Below are positions 5,371 through 7,937 of a DNA stretch of 7,937 nucleotides, piece by piece. The notes beneath the pieces were generated by a model. The model ran no database searches, had not been told where the DNA came from, and saw only the letters and a program-made list of their open reading frames with translations. Made by a program: the position numbers and the translations under genes. How positions within the stretch are numbered: the stretch's first letter is position 1; every line of letters starts with the position of its first letter. The stretch comes from Planctomycetota bacterium (lineage in GTDB: Bacteria > Planctomycetota > Phycisphaerae > WQYP01). The stretch is taken from NCBI GenBank assembly GCA_021826605.1, contig JAKAZF010000105.1, forward strand, positions 1 through 7,937, read 5' to 3'.

Positions 5371-7638
5371 ATGAAGTCAAAATATGTATCGGAACGACCC
5401 ATGGCAAGGCTTTTTTCCCGGCGGCAAGTCCTGACCGCGGCCACGGCAATTGCAGCGCTGAAGGCGTCGGGTGTTGGCGGCAACGCCTCAAATGCGGCGG
5501 CACAGGCGATGGGAAGTCCGGGTTTCCGGAATCCATCGAGTTATCGCTGGAAAAATGTCGCCATCCACGGAGGCGGGTTTGTTGTGGGTATTATCCCGCA
5601 CCCGACTGTGCGCGGACTGATTTATGCCCGTACCGATGTCGGCGGTGCCTATCGGCTTGATCCCGGCAGCAATCGTTGGCAGCCCATCACGGATTGGATC
5701 GGTGGGCCGGACTCGAATCTTTCCGGTATTGAAAGTATAGCTCTTGACCCGACGGATAAAAACCGTGTTTACATTGCCGCAGGGATGTACAGTCAGCGTT
5801 GGGCACCCAATGGAGCTATTTTGCGATCTCTCGATCAGGGCCGGACCTGGCAGAAAACCAGTCTGCCGATCAAGCTTGGTGGCAACGAAGCGGGACGATT
5901 TAATGGTGAGCGCCTCGCCGTGGATCCCAATGAGCCTTCGATACTTTATTTTGGTTCACGGCATAACGGGCTGTGGAAAACAGTTGACCACGGCCAGTCG
6001 TGGCATCGGGTTGAAGGCTTTCCCGTGCCGCGACATACCGCTGGAGTCGGGACGGTTTTTGTCATCTATGACATCCATAGTGGCAAGCGCGGGCAGAGCA
6101 CGGCTGTTATGTATGTCGGCGTTTCCACACCGCACGGTGGGATCTATCGCAGTATCGATGCCGGAGCCACCTGGCACAAGCTTCCAGGCCAACCGCTTGG
6201 GCTGCGTCCCAACCATGCGGCGCTGGCGGCGGATGGTTCACTTTACGTCAGTTATGGCAAGCAGGCCGGCCCCAATTCCATGACCGATGGAGCGGTCTGG
6301 AAATGTAACACCCGCAATTGTCAGTGGACCGACATTACACCGCTGTCGCCTGAAAAAGATCATCGCAGTTTTGGTTACGGTACGGTCGCCATTGATGTCC
6401 AATATCCCGGCACCGTCATGGCCGGAACCTTCTGCCGGTGGAACGGCGGCGATATTATTTTTCGCTCAACAAATGGCGGAAAAAGCTGGATTCCTATCAG
6501 TCCCAACCATGGCGGTATCTGGTCGGTGGAATCGGCTCCATGGTTGAATTTTCATTCACCGCATCCGATGGTCACGAACTGGATTGGAAGTCTGCAGATT
6601 GATCCTCACAACTCCCAGCGCGTTTTGTACACCACCGGCTGGGGCATTTTTGAAAGCACGGACGTTATGGCGGCGGACTCCGGATCGCCGACGCATTGGC
6701 GATTCTATTGCGACGGCGTTGAGGAAACAGTCGTTCTGGATTTAATCAGTCCGCCGGCCGGGGCGCATTTGCTGAGTTCTCTGGGGGATATTGGTGGGTT
6801 CAAGCACGATAATTTACGGATATCACCTCCGGACGGCATGTTAAATCCCAATTATGGCAACAACACCAGCATTGATTTTGCCGAGCATGATCCATCATTT
6901 ATGGTGCGCGTGTTTGGCGGCCGGCCCGTGAATGCGGCGTACTCTACGGACGGCGGTACAAGCTGGATCCCCTTCAAGAACGCTCCGAGCGGTGCCATGT
7001 ACGGCAGAATTGCGGTTTCAACGGATGCCAAAGCCATTGTCTGGACCGCCGGGTCGGGGCCTTGGAACGGCCCTGACCGGATCGCACATGTCACACATGA
7101 TCGCGGTGAATCCTGGAAAGCTTGCCGTGGGCTGCAGGCAAGCTGGCAGGTGATTTCCGATCGCGTTGATCCGCGGAAGTTTTATGCGTTTAGTCCGCGG
7201 GAGGGCCGCGTTTATATAAGTTCAGATGCCGGCGTATCGTTTCATCGCATGGGCCGAATGTTCCCGCGCGGCAATGCGGCGTTGCGCAGTGTTCCCGGAC
7301 AATCCGGCGATTTATGGCTGGCTTCCGCGCATGGTTTGTATTTTCACAGCGCTTCTGCTGTGACCGCTGTGCGCGTTGCCGGCATTGATTCAGCCCATCA
7401 CATCGGTTTTGGCCGGGCCGCGCCGGCGATGAATTATCCCGCCATTTTCATAGTGGGCCGGCTGAACGGTATTTATGGCTTTTTCCGTTCCGATGATGCG
7501 GGCAGCACTTGGGTGCGCATCAACGATTATCAGCACCAGTTTTTCACCATTAATGCCATTACGGGCGATCCCCGTATTTATGGCCGCGTATATCTGGGCA
7601 CCAGTGGCCGGGGAATTATTTTTGGTGATAAAGTGTAA
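5371..7638 (+). CDS. GH74 xyloglucanase with Tat signal peptide
   Basis: Predicted secreted endo-beta-1,4-glucanase acting on the xyloglucan backbone. The 755 residues open with a Tat signal: FSRRQVLTAATAIAAL (15-30), with the twin arginine at 17-18, then an Ala-rich stretch to about 48. The mature protein is a GH74 double seven-bladed beta-propeller; it starts YRWKNVAIHGGGFV (58-71), as in clostridial Xgh74A. The catalytic aspartates are D89 in ARTDVGGAY and D473 in LGDIGGF. Eight Asp-box (BNR) motifs are visible, at 153, 204, 261, 366, 525, 575, 617 and 707, e.g. SIDAGATW and SDDAGSTW. The end TGDPRIYGRVYLGTSGRGII (731-750) is a family hallmark, so the gene is complete, with no carbohydrate-binding module or dockerin. 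AGGA at 5357-5360 lies 10 nt before the ATG at 5371; ATG 5401 would also keep the Tat motif. Endo-acting, exo-acting or chain-end specificity cannot be told from this sequence by eye. Confidence 0.97.
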   Translation: MKSKYVSERPMARLFSRRQVLTAATAIAALKASGVGGNASNAAAQAMGSPGFRNPSSYRWKNVAIHGGGFVVGIIPHPTVRGLIYARTDVGGAYRLDPGSNRWQPITDWIGGPDSNLSGIESIALDPTDKNRVYIAAGMYSQRWAPNGAILRSLDQGRTWQKTSLPIKLGGNEAGRFNGERLAVDPNEPSILYFGSRHNGLWKTVDHGQSWHRVEGFPVPRHTAGVGTVFVIYDIHSGKRGQSTAVMYVGVSTPHGGIYRSIDAGATWHKLPGQPLGLRPNHAALAADGSLYVSYGKQAGPNSMTDGAVWKCNTRNCQWTDITPLSPEKDHRSFGYGTVAIDVQYPGTVMAGTFCRWNGGDIIFRSTNGGKSWIPISPNHGGIWSVESAPWLNFHSPHPMVTNWIGSLQIDPHNSQRVLYTTGWGIFESTDVMAADSGSPTHWRFYCDGVEETVVLDLISPPAGAHLLSSLGDIGGFKHDNLRISPPDGMLNPNYGNNTSIDFAEHDPSFMVRVFGGRPVNAAYSTDGGTSWIPFKNAPSGAMYGRIAVSTDAKAIVWTAGSGPWNGPDRIAHVTHDRGESWKACRGLQASWQVISDRVDPRKFYAFSPREGRVYISSDAGVSFHRMGRMFPRGNAALRSVPGQSGDLWLASAHGLYFHSASAVTAVRVAGIDSAHHIGFGRAAPAMNYPAIFIVGRLNGIYGFFRSDDAGSTWVRINDYQHQFFTINAITGDPRIYGRVYLGTSGRGIIFGDKV

Positions 7639-7937
7639 AGAACGCTTTCCAGGAAAATAATTGGCCCGCTGATTTATTGGCCGGATGCCGAACATCCCGC
7701 AACCGTTTCACCTTTGAAAAATCTGCAAACCGCGTTTGAGGCTGTTCCGAATAACCCGGTTTGCGCGTTTGCCCACAGACGTCGATTTGGATGATGGATG
7801 GTGTCTTAGCCGCCCCCGGCTGATCCTGCAATAGATTTGGCTGAAAGTACAACCCCAATCGCTTTCAATGTGCGTTATTAATCGTAGTATGTTCATTGAC
7901 GCAGCGGACCAATGTTTTATTTTCAGGAGTCTGATCT
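7639..7937. other. non-coding 3' region with small inverted repeats
   Basis: No gene is recognised in these 299 bp; open frames on either strand lack start signals and family features. Small inverted repeats are present: GCAAACCG/CGGTTTGC (7725-7732 with 7757-7764), CAAAC/GTTTG (7726-7738) and AGCCG/CGGCT around CCCC (7808-7821). None is followed by a T-run, so no intrinsic terminator for the GH74 gene can be named. An open frame from ATG 7889 runs off the edge, but it has no ribosome binding site and is too short to judge. Confidence 0.5.
7896..7929 (+). promoter_or_regulatory. possible start signals of a gene beyond the right edge
   Basis: CAGGAG at 7924-7929 is a good Shine-Dalgarno sequence only 8 nt from the window end, so a plus-strand gene may begin just outside. 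TTGACG (7896-7901) and TATTTT (7918-7923), 16 bp apart, look like a promoter, but a start site there would leave no room for that ribosome binding site, so at most one of the two readings is likely right. Confidence 0.3.

Noticed and set aside
7616..7896. Minus-strand frames of 62-80 codons after the GH74 gene
   Set aside because: No ribosome binding site, no recognisable domain, and one overlaps the end of the GH74 gene.

Overview
The window is bacterial chromosomal DNA of moderately high GC with two parts: a conserved housekeeping end on the left (ABC-F ATPase and RNase P protein, divergently arranged) and an accessory carbohydrate part on the right (a PEP-CTERM surface protein, a YicI-type GH31 alpha-xylosidase and a Tat-exported GH74 xyloglucanase). 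The C-terminal VPEP / hydrophobic / RRR sorting tag implies a host with an exosortase and a Gram-negative-type envelope. Together with the plant-polysaccharide enzymes it fits a Planctomycetota (Phycisphaerae-like) or Verrucomicrobiota organism, but that placement is inference; no marker here fixes the phylum.

Layout: 1-654 (-) is the N-terminal 218 residues of an ABC-F protein, cut by the window edge. 655-807 is a divergent intergenic region with a small terminator-like hairpin. 808-1209 (+) is rnpA, without rpmH in front or yidD/yidC behind. 1210-1701 is non-coding and holds a 163-bp element that is one long imperfect inverted repeat bounded by TAA duplications, followed by two copies of a short motif (TGCGCTGTACGCA). 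1702-2442 (+) is the PEP-CTERM protein gene, closed by a clear hairpin terminator at 2503-2541. 2443-2860 is non-coding and holds a third motif copy that extends the match with the second copy to 19 identical bases, and a 14-bp palindrome. 2861-5284 (+) is the GH31 alpha-xylosidase. After an 86-bp gap, 5371-7638 (+) is the GH74 enzyme. 7639-7937 has no recognisable gene but ends in a Shine-Dalgarno-like sequence, so another gene may begin just past the edge.

How the genes work together (inference from families): the Tat-exported GH74 protein would cut the xyloglucan backbone outside the cytoplasm. Imported oligosaccharides would then lose their non-reducing-end xylose through the cytoplasmic GH31 enzyme. 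The beta-glucosidase, beta-galactosidase and transporter needed to complete the pathway are not in the window. The PEP-CTERM protein has an all-beta look and shares an upstream repeat with the xyloglucan genes, so it may belong to the same response, but its function is unknown.

The least ordinary signals are the palindromic MITE-like element, the repeated motif before both the PEP-CTERM gene and the GH31 gene, and a cluster of inverted repeats around the extended 3' end of the GH31 gene. I found no CRISPR array, tRNA, rRNA, transposase or defence system.
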